From: Pseudomonadota bacterium
GTDB lineage: Bacteria > Pseudomonadota > Alphaproteobacteria > Rhizobiales > Pleomorphomonadaceae
Direction of reading: 5' to 3'
Length of the DNA stretch: 40,863 nucleotides
Assembly: GCA_018262505.1 (NCBI GenBank)
Contig: JAGSYV010000014.1
Span: forward strand, 1-40,863
Shown: in pieces, positions 7,240 to 16,034 of the stretch
Position numbering within the stretch: position 1 is the stretch's first letter
Layout: every line of letters starts with the position of its first letter
Notes under the pieces: generated by a model
What the model was told of the DNA's origin: nothing
Seen by the model: only the letters and a program-made list of their open reading frames with translations
Database searches by the model: none
Made by a program: the position numbers and the translations under genes

Positions 7240-8193
7240 ATGAGCGACACTCTCTATCCGCCGACCGAACCCTACGAAACCGGACTTTTGCCCGTTTCCA
7301 ATGGCAACTTCATCTATTGGGAAGTGTCGGGCAATCCCAACGGCAAGCCGGCGCTCTATCTGCATGGCGGGCCGGGGAGCGGTCTTGGCCGGGGCGACTA
7401 TCGCCGCCGCTTCGATCCACAGAAATATCGCGTCGTCGGCATCGACCAGAGAGGCTGCGGTCGCTGCCGCCCGCTCGCCAGCGAGGCCATCGGCGACCTC
7501 GCCACCAATACGACCGAGGCGCTGATTGCCGACATCGAGGCTATCAGGGCGCATCTCGGCATCGCGGCCTGGCTGGTCTCCGGCGTGTCGTGGGGCGCGA
7601 CGCTGTCGCTCGCCTATGCCGAGGCGCATCCGGACAAGGTCACCGCGCTGGTGCTGGCGGCGGTGACCACCACCAGCCGCGAGGAGGTCGACTGGGTCAC
7701 CGACGTTGTCGGCCGGATCTTTCCCGAGGCGTGGCAGCGGTTCGAGCGTGCTTCCGGCCGCCTTCCCGGCGAGCGGGTGGTGGAATCTTACGCGCGTCGC
7801 CTGGCGTCGCCCGATATGGAGGATCGCTTGCAGGCGGCCCGCGCCTGGAACGCCTGGGAGGCGACGCACATTTCCCTCGATCCCAATTGGGCGCCGGCCG
7901 GCAAGTGGCTCGATGAGACGCTGGGGCTGCAGTTTGCCACTCTCGTCACCCACTACTGGGCCAACGACGGCTTCCTGAGGGATGGCGCGGAGATCCTGAG
8001 CCGACTGCCGTCGATCGAGCACATCCCGGCCGTGCTGATCCACGGCCGCCGCGACATCAGCTCGCCGGTGGTCACGGCGTGGGAACTGCACCGCCGCTGG
8101 CCGGCCAGCCGCCTGGTAATTGTGGAATCCGAAGGCCACGGCGGCCCGCAATGCTATCGCGAGATGCAACTGGCGCTCGACGGATTTGCTTGA
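7240..8193 (+). CDS. pip: Proline iminopeptidase (alpha/beta hydrolase, S33)
   Basis: A 317-residue cytoplasmic serine peptidase that removes N-terminal proline from peptides. Landmarks in order are LHGGPGSG (oxyanion loop, residues 41-48), GIDQRGCGR (68-76), nucleophile elbow GVSWG with Ser117 (family norm GGSWG), HGRRDISSP with Asp272, and SEGHGG with His300. Length matches the family (about 315-320). Two mild departures are Val for Gly before the nucleophile and Cys where Ser usually follows GCGR. Other S33 substrates are possible. The gene is convergent with yccF paralogue 2, 11 bp from its stop, and stands alone. Confidence 0.88.
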   Translation: MSDTLYPPTEPYETGLLPVSNGNFIYWEVSGNPNGKPALYLHGGPGSGLGRGDYRRRFDPQKYRVVGIDQRGCGRCRPLASEAIGDLATNTTEALIADIEAIRAHLGIAAWLVSGVSWGATLSLAYAEAHPDKVTALVLAAVTTTSREEVDWVTDVVGRIFPEAWQRFERASGRLPGERVVESYARRLASPDMEDRLQAARAWNAWEATHISLDPNWAPAGKWLDETLGLQFATLVTHYWANDGFLRDGAEILSRLPSIEHIPAVLIHGRRDISSPVVTAWELHRRWPASRLVIVESEGHGGPQCYREMQLALDGFA

Positions 8194-8204
8194 GGAACGG
8201 GTTT

Positions 8205-8687
8205 TCAGCCGGCGCGATGGCGGGCGAATGTCTCCTCCGCCGCGTGCCGCCGGGCCGCCTCGGCCAACTCGATGCTGACGACGCGCCGGCCGACCGGCCA
8301 CAGCGAAATGCCGGCCAGCTTGAAGCACTGGAGGCCGAAGGGAATGCCGATGATGGTGAGGCAGTAGATCACGCCCAGCAGCAGATAGGAGAGGCAGAGC
8401 GCGAGGCCGAAGGTGAGCAGCCACAGCACGTTGAAGATAAAGCCGACGGTGCCGGTGATGGCCGTCGTGGGTGTCAGGCCCTTGCCGTCGAGCTCGCGCA
8501 CGTGGACCACATCCTTGCCAAAGGGGAAGGCGCTGAGCTTGGCCATCTCGATCGCCGCCCGCGTCAGCGGCAGCCCGACGATGGACAGCGCAAAGATCGC
8601 TGCGCCCAGAAGCCAGAGCAGGGCGGTGTAGGCGCCCCCGAAGATGAACCAGATGACGTTGCCGGCGAAACGCATGAATGACCCCAT
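8205..8687 (-). CDS. YccF (DUF307) inner-membrane protein, paralogue 2
   Basis: A 160-residue membrane protein with two copies of the YccF half-domain: FAGNVIWFIFGGAYTALLWL near the start and NVLWLLTFGLALCLSYLLLG from about residue 92, each followed by a 'TIIGIPFG' / 'SIVGLPLT' turn. It ends GISLWPVGRRVVSIELAE plus a short tail. It is the better-conserved of two complete paralogues and the apparent source of the 3' fragment at 4238-4332. The ATG at 8687 is used; a second ATG at 8675 with GGGG upstream is equally possible. Function is not known. Confidence 0.88.
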   Translation of the reverse strand: MGSFMRFAGNVIWFIFGGAYTALLWLLGAAIFALSIVGLPLTRAAIEMAKLSAFPFGKDVVHVRELDGKGLTPTTAITGTVGFIFNVLWLLTFGLALCLSYLLLGVIYCLTIIGIPFGLQCFKLAGISLWPVGRRVVSIELAEAARRHAAEETFARHRAG

Positions 8688-8795
8688 GGTGCAGGGCGGG
8701 ACAAACCCGCTGGGGCGTTAGGTGGGGATTGGAAGAGGCGAGGGCAATCCGGGCGCCGCCCGCCTTTCGTCGCGGGCGGCGTCGTGTTGCGTGGC

Positions 8796-9116
8796 CTATG
8801 CCCTCCGGGCCGAGATCAGCAGCATCATCGGGCGCTCCAACTCTACCTCGGACAGATCGGGCGCCTGACGGACCTGCTCGGCCGTCGGGCCGAATTCCTC
8901 CACCCGGCGGAGCACAAAGCCCTCTTCGATCAGGGTGTTAAGGGTGGTTGCCATGGTCCGGTGGTACTTGAGCACATCCTTCACGAACCACTCGGTTCGG
9001 CGTTCACCCTCGATCGAGTAGCTGTTGACGGGCCAGGTCTTCCGGCTGACCTGTTGCAGATGGAGCGCGATCTCGTTTGCGAGCCGGTCCTGTCTGGTGA
9101 TTTTCGGCTTTCTCAT
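8796..9116 (-). pseudogene. Chimeric ORF ending in a SAM-methyltransferase C-terminus
   Basis: The 106-residue frame is in two parts. Residues 31-106 (EGERRTEWFVKDVLKYHRT, then TLNTLIEEGFVLRRVEEFGP, ending ERPMMLLISARRA) match the C-terminal third of class I SAM-dependent methyltransferases, where the Y-H-R-T helix and the final P-x-F/M-L-L strand are standard. The Rossmann part with the D-x-G-x-G motif is absent. Residues 1-30 (MRKPKITRQDRLANEIALHL...) are basic, resemble nothing in methyltransferases, and may be the start of another lost gene. It starts 10 bp after the stop of the antitoxin-like gene. Expression is possible, methyltransferase activity is not expected. Confidence 0.65.
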
Positions 9117-9126
9117 CGGCGCATTG

Positions 9127-9423
9127 TCAGGCTGCGTCTCGTACCTTCAGATCCACCTGATGACCGGCGGCGGCTACCATGTTGACCAGGCTGTCCAGCC
9201 CGAACAGGCTGATCTTGCCGCGCAGTAGGTCAGAGATACGAGGCTGGGTCACGCCCAGTTGCTTGGCTGCCTCGGCTTGCGTCCAGCCCTTCTCCTTGAT
9301 GATTTTCTTGAGCGCGACCATCAGCTCCGAACGCATCTGCATGTTGAGAGCCTCGGCAGGGGTGTCGCTGATCGCATCCCAAACAGAGGCGTAGCGCTCG
9401 CTGATCATTTCGTCGTCGCTCAT
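9127..9423 (-). CDS. XRE-family HTH protein, HigA-like antitoxin type (HTH_37)
   Basis: A 98-residue protein with an acidic N-terminal extension (SVWDAISDTPAEALNMQMRS) and a cro/C1-type HTH: WTQAEAAKQLGVTQPRISDL, LLRGKISLFGLDSLVNMVAA. This exact domain order is that of antitoxins partnered with RelE/HigB-like (Gp49) toxins. In those pairs the toxin gene normally lies just upstream, but here only 80 bp of non-coding sequence separate it from a methyltransferase gene. It therefore looks orphaned, or it now acts as a plain regulator. The ATG at 9423 has an AGGAGCTTGAGGCC region upstream. Confidence 0.8.
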   Translation of the reverse strand: MSDDEMISERYASVWDAISDTPAEALNMQMRSELMVALKKIIKEKGWTQAEAAKQLGVTQPRISDLLRGKISLFGLDSLVNMVAAAGHQVDLKVRDAA

Positions 9424-9503
9424 GGCCTCAAGCTCCTAACCAGAGAATTGTATCTTTTCTTCCGTCAGCTTTGAATTCCGCTGTTGGACCGCAGGATTCC
9501 TGG

Positions 9504-10199
9504 TCAAGCTTTCACCGCCGTGAAAAAAATGAAGCGGGGTTCGGTTGTCAGGGATTTGTAGGCATCTGGAAACAGGTCGAGGGCCTGCGGGGCGGGCTGT
9601 GGCTCGCTGAGCGTTTCGATGTGGAAGCCAGCCGACTTCAGTGCATCGAACATTGCGTGAAGGGGACGATGCCAGAAGCGCATTGTCATGGTCCTTTCGC
9701 CACGCTGCCATGTTTCACTGAAGCTGTAAGTCTCGAAGTAGTTCTCATGGCCTGCCAACTGGTGGTCCATGAAGGGGTGATGTGTGGAGAAAACAAAGCG
9801 GCCATCTGGGGGTAATAAGCGGTGAAACTCCGAAAGGGTTCGCGACCAGTCGGGCAGATAGTGCATGACCAGTGAGGCGAGGATCAAATCGAAGGATCCA
9901 TCGGCAAAAGGCAGTGGTCCATTCAAGTCACTCACCAGAAAGCGCGCGCGACCGTTGAGGCGGCGACCTGCGATCTCCAGCAAGCCCGCGCTTGCGTCGA
10001 TACCGGTTAGTTGCGCCCCACGCTCTACAAGGATCGCGGCGTGAGCTCCGCCGCCGCATCCCGCGTCGAGGACTCGAAGCCCGGCGACATTTCCAACCAA
10101 TGAGAGAATAGCTGGTCGTTCGTAATAGGCATTCCAGGCATTACTCTCGTTGTCGGCGTCATATGCCGCTGCAAACGCGTCATAATCATTCTCTGACAT
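9504..10199 (-). CDS. Class I SAM-dependent methyltransferase
   Basis: A 231-residue cytoplasmic methyltransferase of the Methyltransf_11/UbiE-like type. Motif I is VLDAGCGGGAHA (about residues 43-54), followed by LTGIDASAGLLE (acidic residue binding the SAM ribose), SDLNGPLPFADGSFDLILAS (motifs II-III), and the C-terminal strand FIFFTAVKA. The substrate cannot be deduced; small-molecule targets are common for this group. Its C-terminal layout (HRPLHAMFDALKSAGF...) parallels the truncated methyltransferase tail encoded 400 bp downstream, so the two may descend from one family. It begins close to the divergent lacI-region 3' end and appears to be its own transcription unit. Confidence 0.85.
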   Translation of the reverse strand: MSENDYDAFAAAYDADNESNAWNAYYERPAILSLVGNVAGLRVLDAGCGGGAHAAILVERGAQLTGIDASAGLLEIAGRRLNGRARFLVSDLNGPLPFADGSFDLILASLVMHYLPDWSRTLSEFHRLLPPDGRFVFSTHHPFMDHQLAGHENYFETYSFSETWQRGERTMTMRFWHRPLHAMFDALKSAGFHIETLSEPQPAPQALDLFPDAYKSLTTEPRFIFFTAVKA

Positions 10200-10347
10200 T
10201 GTTTCACTCCCGCACTACAGGCTTGCGTGAAACGAGCGCCTGTGGCTGCCTGTAAAAGTGATGTCTCTGTCATATCGAGCGGCAGGCCTGTCTGCTGATC
10301 CTCTGCTTGGCTGGCCGAGGAGTTCCCGCCAGAAACACTTTAGGGTG

Positions 10348-11400
10348 CTACCTCGCCGCGCCCACCTTCACCTCCTCGTCCTTCCTCTTCCTAGCCTTCA
10401 GCGGCGTCGTCGACTCCCGGATGATCAACTGCGTTGGCAGCACGATCTGCTCCGACGGGGCGTCGAGGCCGGCGATGAGGGCGAGGAGGAGGTTGACCGA
10501 GGCGCGGGCCATCTGCTGCAGCGGCTGGCGGACGGTGGTGAGCGGTGGGTGGAGCTGGGAGGCGATGGGGATATCGTCGAAGCCGACGACGGAGATGTCG
10601 CCGGGCACGCTGAGGCCGGCCTCGCGGATGGCGGCGATGGCGCCATAGGCCGACATGTCGTTGGCGGCGAAGATGGCGGTGGGCCGGTCGGCGAGGGCGA
10701 GAAGCTTCTGGGCCGCCTCGAAGCCCCCCTTGCGCGAGAAATCGCCATCCACTTCAAGGTCGGGGTCGTAGGGCAGGCGGGCCTGGGCGAGAATGTCGCG
10801 ATAGGCGCGGCGGCGGTCGCGCGCCGAGGTCAGCCGGTCGTTGCCGGCGATGTGGGCGATGCGGCGATGGCCGAGCTCGATCAGGTGCTGCAGCGCCGAG
10901 AGGCCACCCTGGTAGTTGTCGGCGGTGACCGAGGGGAAGGCCGAGACGGCGCCCTGTTCGATGGTCACCACGGGGATATGGGCGGTGGCCATGGATTCCA
11001 GATAGTCGGACTCGTAGGGCAGAATGACGATGACGCCGTCGACGATCTGGCGCAGCAGGTCGAGGATGGATCCCGGCGGACGGCGGTCGCGCACCGGCAG
11101 CGAATAGACCAGCATCTCGTAATCGGCGGCGCGTGCTACCGCGCCCATGCCAAGCAACAGGTCGGAGGTGAACGGCGTGTGCAGCTCGGCCACCACGGCG
11201 ATGATGCGCGTGCGGGCCCCCGTCAGTTTCTGGGCGGCGCGGTTGACGACGTAGCCCATCTCGTCGGCGATGCGCAGGATGTCCTCGCGCTTTTCTGGCG
11301 AGACGCCGGGGCGGTTGTTGATCGCCCGCGAGGCCGTCATCAGTGAGACACCGGCAACCTTGGCAACCTCGGCTAACGTTGGAAACTGTCGCTTCATCAT
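10348..11400 (-). CDS. LacI-family transcriptional regulator of the sugar operon
   Basis: A 350-residue LacI/GalR regulator. The N-terminal HTH is intact (PTLAEVAKVAGVSLMTASRA), followed by the hinge (GYVVNRAAQKLTGARTRIIA) and a periplasmic-binding-like core ending VVGFDDIPIASQLHPPLTTV. The ATG pair at 11400/11397 gives the usual short lead before the HTH; no strong ribosome site is visible, and a longer in-frame start exists at 11457. It is divergent from the ABC/GH3 operon, whose promoter carries a perfect palindromic LacI-type operator, so it is almost certainly that operon's repressor. The inducer is probably the imported sugar or a breakdown product. Confidence 0.92.
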   Translation of the reverse strand: MMKRQFPTLAEVAKVAGVSLMTASRAINNRPGVSPEKREDILRIADEMGYVVNRAAQKLTGARTRIIAVVAELHTPFTSDLLLGMGAVARAADYEMLVYSLPVRDRRPPGSILDLLRQIVDGVIVILPYESDYLESMATAHIPVVTIEQGAVSAFPSVTADNYQGGLSALQHLIELGHRRIAHIAGNDRLTSARDRRRAYRDILAQARLPYDPDLEVDGDFSRKGGFEAAQKLLALADRPTAIFAANDMSAYGAIAAIREAGLSVPGDISVVGFDDIPIASQLHPPLTTVRQPLQQMARASVNLLLALIAGLDAPSEQIVLPTQLIIRESTTPLKARKRKDEEVKVGAAR

Positions 11401-11582
11401 TTGGTCTAGTGGTTCCGGGCCTGGACCCTGTTTGTCCGATGCCCTGCGGGCTGTCAACTGCGCCGGCGATCTCCATTCCTTGAAAAGGCGCGGAAAACCG
11501 CTGGCTATGGGTGATACGCAACCAGATGCACAGCCCTAGCAAGAGCCTTGGGGACGGCCCCGTCAACAGCCAACAGGTCGAG

Positions 11583-11611
11583 TTGACGTCGCATAACGTT
11601 AGCGCTAACGT
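11583..11611 (+). promoter_or_regulatory. Putative promoter of the sugar ABC/GH3 operon
   Basis: TTGACG (11583-11588) and TAACGT (11606-11611) are separated by 17 bp. The -10 is weak, but the placement relative to the operator is what repression needs. Confidence 0.45.
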
Positions 11612-11612
11612 T
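11595..11612. promoter_or_regulatory. LacI-type operator
   Basis: AACGTTAGCGCTAACGTT is a perfect 18-bp palindrome with the central CG typical of LacI/GalR operators. It covers the spacer and -10 of the proposed promoter. The nine-base right half, GCTAACGTT, occurs again at 11372-11380, inside the start of the lacI coding region. Confidence 0.85.
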
Positions 11613-11631
11613 CGGCTGTCACCCGTTGAGA

Positions 11632-11675
11632 GCATCGGCTGAGAAGTGGATTCCGGTTTTCGGGGGATCCGATGC
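11632..11675. repeat. Intergenic palindrome, hairpin I only, copy C
   Basis: Outer arms GCATCGG/CCGATGC enclose GAGAAGTGGATTCCGGTTTT. Hairpin II of the composite element is not seen. It falls in the untranslated leader of the sugar operon, between the operator and the binding-protein start. Confidence 0.7.
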
Positions 11676-11711
11676 GACCATCTGGCTCAACGTGATCCTT
11701 GGGAGGAGAAG

Positions 11712-12995
11712 GTGTCTAAATTCGCATCCAAACTTACGGCGCTCGCCTGCGGCGCCGCCATGGTCTCGGCCATTCCGTTTGCCGCGCACGCGGCCGACAA
11801 AGTCATTACAGAGTGGGACCTGCAAACCACAGCCAGCGCCGTCAAGGTCATCCGCGATGCGGCTGACCGCTTCGAGAAGGCCAACCCCGGCTACAAGGTC
11901 GAGGATACCCATATCCTCAACGACGCCTACAAGACCAAGATCAAGATCGCCCTCGGCGCCAACGAGCCGCCGTGCGTGTTCAGTTCCTGGGGCGGCGGAC
12001 CCTTGCGCGAATACGTCAAGGCCAACCTGGTGGTCGACCTGACGCCCTATCTCGACAAGGACCCGGCCTTCAAGGACCGCTTCCTGCCGGCGAGCTTCGG
12101 CGCCTCGACCATCGACGGCAAGATCTACGCCCTGCCGGCCGAGAATACCGCCATCGCCGTGGTGTTCTACAACAAGGAACTGTTTGCCAAGTACAACGTG
12201 ACGCCCCCGAAGACCTGGGACGAGCTTCTGAAGGTCATCGACGTCTTCAAGCAGCATGACATCGCCCCCTTCGCGCTCGCCAACAAGAACAAGTGGACGG
12301 GCTCGATGTTCTACGGCTACCTCGTCGACCGCATTGGCGGCCCCGAGGCCTTTGCCAACGCCGCGCAGCGCAAGAATGGCGGTTCGTTCGCCGATCCGGT
12401 GTTCGTGGAAGCCGGCAAGCGCCTGCAGGAGCTGGTCAATGCCGGCGCCTTCCAGAAGGGCTACAACGGCCTCGACTATGACGTCGGCGGTTCGCGGCGC
12501 CTTCTCTACACCGAAAAGGCCGCCATGGAGCTGATGGGCACCTGGGAAGCCTCGACCATCGGCAACGAGAACCCCGACTTTGCCAAGAAGCTCGGCTTCT
12601 TCCCGTTCCCGTCGGTCCCCGACGGCAAGGGTGATCCATCCGACCTGCTCGGCACGCTCGGCGACAACTTCATCTCCGTCAGCAATGCCTGCCCGGAGAA
12701 GGACAAGGCCGTCGAACTCCTCAAGACGCTGACCGACGATACCGCCGCCGCCGGCCGCGTTGCCGGCTCGCGCCTGCCGCCGCTCAAGAACCTCAAGGTC
12801 GACAATCCCTTCCTGCAGGATGTCTCCAAACTGGTCTCGGAAGCCAAGAGCGTTCAGCTCTGGTGGGACCAGGAACTGCCGCCGAAGCTCGGCGAGCTGC
12901 ACAAGGACACCTCGCAGGCGCTGTTCGGTCTGTCGAAGACGCCCGAGCAGGTCGCCGAAGAGTTCGAGGCCGCTGCCAAGGCCGAGCTCAAGTAA
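11712..12995 (+). CDS. Sugar ABC transporter substrate-binding protein (CUT1 type)
   Basis: A 427-residue exported binding protein of the MalE/UgpB-like cluster. Signal peptide: [17 protein letters not shown], then AIPFAAHA with cleavage before ADK. The mature part has the usual extracellular solute-binding landmarks: [14 protein letters not shown], a DLTPYLDKD segment, [26 protein letters not shown], and GTWEAS near the hinge. The start is GTG at 11712 with GGGAGGAGAAG just before it, which fits the signal peptide; frames upstream run into a palindromic repeat. As first gene of the operon it is followed by a strong hairpin, which may keep its mRNA more abundant than the rest. The ligand is probably an oligosaccharide given the GH3 partner. 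Confidence 0.92.
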   Translation: MSKFASKLTALACGAAMVSAIPFAAHAADKVITEWDLQTTASAVKVIRDAADRFEKANPGYKVEDTHILNDAYKTKIKIALGANEPPCVFSSWGGGPLREYVKANLVVDLTPYLDKDPAFKDRFLPASFGASTIDGKIYALPAENTAIAVVFYNKELFAKYNVTPPKTWDELLKVIDVFKQHDIAPFALANKNKWTGSMFYGYLVDRIGGPEAFANAAQRKNGGSFADPVFVEAGKRLQELVNAGAFQKGYNGLDYDVGGSRRLLYTEKAAMELMGTWEASTIGNENPDFAKKLGFFPFPSVPDGKGDPSDLLGTLGDNFISVSNACPEKDKAVELLKTLTDDTAAAGRVAGSRLPPLKNLKVDNPFLQDVSKLVSEAKSVQLWWDQELPPKLGELHKDTSQALFGLSKTPEQVAEEFEAAAKAELK

Positions 12996-13011
12996 CCTCC
13001 TCCCGCAAACA

Positions 13012-13037
13012 GCCCCGCCGACCTTGGCCGGCGGGGC
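13012..13037 (+). terminator. Intercistronic hairpin after the binding-protein gene
   Basis: Stem GCCCCGCCG / CGGCGGGGC (9 bp), loop ACCTTGGC, no U tract. Such hairpins after binding-protein genes usually act as partial terminators or mRNA stabilisers that raise the ratio of binding protein to permease. Confidence 0.65.
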
Positions 13038-13070
13038 ACTTGTTCAGAGACCGGAGGACGGAGGATTCCC

Positions 13071-13997
13071 GTGACCGACATATCGACGCGTTCCGCCGGC
13101 GGCGGAGCGGGAGGGACGGTTTTGTCCCTCAGAAAACTGGCGCCGGTGATCTTTCTGGCGCCTGCCATTCTGCTGCTGGCCGTCTATCTCCTCTATCCCC
13201 TGGTCGAAAGCTTCCGCCTGTCGCTGCTCGACTGGAACGGCCTCGGCACCGATGCTCGCTTCGTCGGTCTCGACAACTGGAAGAAGCTCGCCTCCGACGC
13301 GCTGTTCTGGCGGGCGGCGCGCAACAACATCCTGCTCGCCGTGTTCTCGGTGCTGATCCAGATGCCGATCGCCGTGGTGCTGGCGGTGGTGCTCGACAAC
13401 GCCGGCAGGGGCTCGCGCATCCTCAAGATCCTGTATTTCCTGCCGCTCTTGATGTCGTCGGTCGCCCTCGGCGTGCTGTTCAAATACTTCTACGACGTCA
13501 ACTTCGGGCCGCTCAACGCGCTGCTCGACTATGTCGGCCTCGGCTATCTCGCCCAGGACTGGCTCGGCGACACGCGCTACGCGCTCGGCGCGGTGATCGC
13601 GGTGGTCTGCTGGCAATACATTCCCTTCTACATGGTGCTGTTCATGGCCGGTCTCGCCTCCTTCCCGGCCGAGATCTCGGAGGCGGCCAAGCTCGACGGC
13701 GCGTCGGAATCCACCATCTTCTGGAAGATGAAGCTGCCGCACCTGCGCGGCACCTTCCGCACCGCCATCGTGCTCTCGGTGATCGGCGCGCTCCGCTATT
13801 TCGACCTGATCTACGTGATGACCGGCGGTGGACCGGAGGGCGCCTCGGAGCTGATGGCGACCTACATGTACCGCAACGTCTTCTCCTCGTTCCAGCTCGG
13901 CTACGGCAGCACGGTGGCCTCGGCGATGTTCATCATCGTCATCCTCATCGCGTCGGTGTTGCTGCGCTTTTCCAAGCGCTATGAGACGGAGATCTGA
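13071..13997 (+). CDS. Sugar ABC transporter permease (MalF/UgpA type)
   Basis: A 308-residue inner-membrane permease with six predicted helices. After a glycine-rich cytoplasmic start the first helix is [20 protein letters not shown]. The ATPase-contacting EAA loop is seen as [20 protein letters not shown] followed by KLPHLRG, matching E-A-A-x3-D-G-A-x8-I-x-L-P. The GTG at 13071 has GGAGGA 5 nt upstream. It pairs with the permease encoded next and is second in the operon. Confidence 0.93.
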   Translation: MTDISTRSAGGGAGGTVLSLRKLAPVIFLAPAILLLAVYLLYPLVESFRLSLLDWNGLGTDARFVGLDNWKKLASDALFWRAARNNILLAVFSVLIQMPIAVVLAVVLDNAGRGSRILKILYFLPLLMSSVALGVLFKYFYDVNFGPLNALLDYVGLGYLAQDWLGDTRYALGAVIAVVCWQYIPFYMVLFMAGLASFPAEISEAAKLDGASESTIFWKMKLPHLRGTFRTAIVLSVIGALRYFDLIYVMTGGGPEGASELMATYMYRNVFSSFQLGYGSTVASAMFIIVILIASVLLRFSKRYETEI

Positions 13998-13998
13998 C

Positions 13999-14838
<840 letters not shown>

Positions 14839-14857
14839 GGACTTCGGAGATATTTCC

Positions 14858-15985
14858 ATGACCAGCATCACCCTCTCCGGCGTCAACAAGTCCTTCGGCG
14901 CCAATTTCCCTGTCATCCGCGGCGTCGATCTCACCATCGACGACGGCGAGTTCTGCGTCTTCCTCGGGCCGTCGGGCTGCGGCAAATCGACCCTTCTGCG
15001 CATGGTGGCGGGCCTCGAGACCGCCTACTCGGGCGAGATCCGCATCGGCGATCGCGTGGTCGACAAGGTGGAACCGGCCGATCGGCAGGTCGCCATGGTG
15101 TTCCAGAACTATGCGCTCTACCCGCACATGAGCGTCTACGACAACATGGCCTTCGGCCTTCGCCAGGCGAAGACGCCGAAGGACGAGATCGAGCGCCGGG
15201 TGAAAGAGGCCGCGCGCATCCTGCAGATCGAGCCGCTCTTGGACCGCATGCCCAAGGCGCTCTCCGGCGGCCAGCGCCAGCGCGTCGCCATCGGCCGGGC
15301 CATCGTCCGCCAGCCCAAGGTGTTCCTGTTCGACGAGCCGCTTTCGAACCTCGACGCCGCCCTGCGCGTCCACATGCGTTCGGAAATCGCCACGCTGCAT
15401 CGCAACTTCCCGGCGGCGTCGATGATCTACGTGACCCACGATCAGACGGAAGCCATGGCGCTGGCCGACAAGATCGTGCTGCTGCATGCCGGAAAAGACA
15501 TGCTGAAGCATGGCTCGATCGCCCAGGTCGGCAAGCCGCTCGACCTTTATCATCGGCCGCGCAACCTGTTCGTCGCCGGCTTCCTCGGCTCGCCCACCAT
15601 GAACTTCCTGCCGGCCACCTTCGTCGGTCAGGAGACGGGCGGCGCCCACGTGACGTTGAAGGGCGGCGAGGAGTTGGTCGTGCCGGTCGACGGTTCCCAG
15701 CTTGCCGCCGGCGCCCCGGTGACGCTCGGTGTCCGGCCGGAGCATCTGGCCCCAGTGCCCGTGCCGGCCATCCAGACACTGACGCGCAAGGTGTCGGCGG
15801 TGGAGCATTTCGGCGAATACAGCTTCGTCTATCTCGATGGAGGCACCCCGGCGCCGCTGATCGCCAAGGTGGCGGGCGATGGCGGCGTCAAGGCGGGCGA
15901 CAGCGCCACCTTTGTCGCTCCCGCCGATTGCTGCCACCTGTTCGACGCCGACGGCATCGCACTCAATCATCTCAACAGCCTCTGA
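14858..15985 (+). CDS. Sugar ABC transporter ATPase (MalK/UgpC/MsmX type)
   Basis: A 375-residue ATPase. Walker A is GPSGCGKST (residues 37-45), the Q-loop VFQNYALYPH follows, the signature is LSGGQ (135-139) and Walker B is VFLFDE (155-160), with the switch His in YVTHDQTEAM. The C-terminal 130 residues carry the TOBE/OB-fold regulatory domain of MalK-type proteins (GVRPEHL...). It energises the importer formed by the two permeases. Having its own ATPase means the system need not borrow one from elsewhere. It starts 19 bp after the permease stop. Confidence 0.94.
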   Translation: MTSITLSGVNKSFGANFPVIRGVDLTIDDGEFCVFLGPSGCGKSTLLRMVAGLETAYSGEIRIGDRVVDKVEPADRQVAMVFQNYALYPHMSVYDNMAFGLRQAKTPKDEIERRVKEAARILQIEPLLDRMPKALSGGQRQRVAIGRAIVRQPKVFLFDEPLSNLDAALRVHMRSEIATLHRNFPAASMIYVTHDQTEAMALADKIVLLHAGKDMLKHGSIAQVGKPLDLYHRPRNLFVAGFLGSPTMNFLPATFVGQETGGAHVTLKGGEELVVPVDGSQLAAGAPVTLGVRPEHLAPVPVPAIQTLTRKVSAVEHFGEYSFVYLDGGTPAPLIAKVAGDGGVKAGDSATFVAPADCCHLFDADGIALNHLNSL

Positions 15986-16034
15986 TTCCCCCCGATCACC
16001 AGTAGGACGGCCGCACGGCCGCAAAGAGCTCCTC

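Noticed and set aside
6487..8424. A 645-codon minus-strand open frame across catB and the proline iminopeptidase gene
   Set aside because: It is antisense to two well-identified genes and shows the low-complexity composition of GC-driven shadow frames.
13012..13037. Considered as the true end of the sugar operon
   Set aside because: There is no U tract, and the permease genes follow with good ribosome sites and no new promoter. A partial terminator or stabilising hairpin is more likely.
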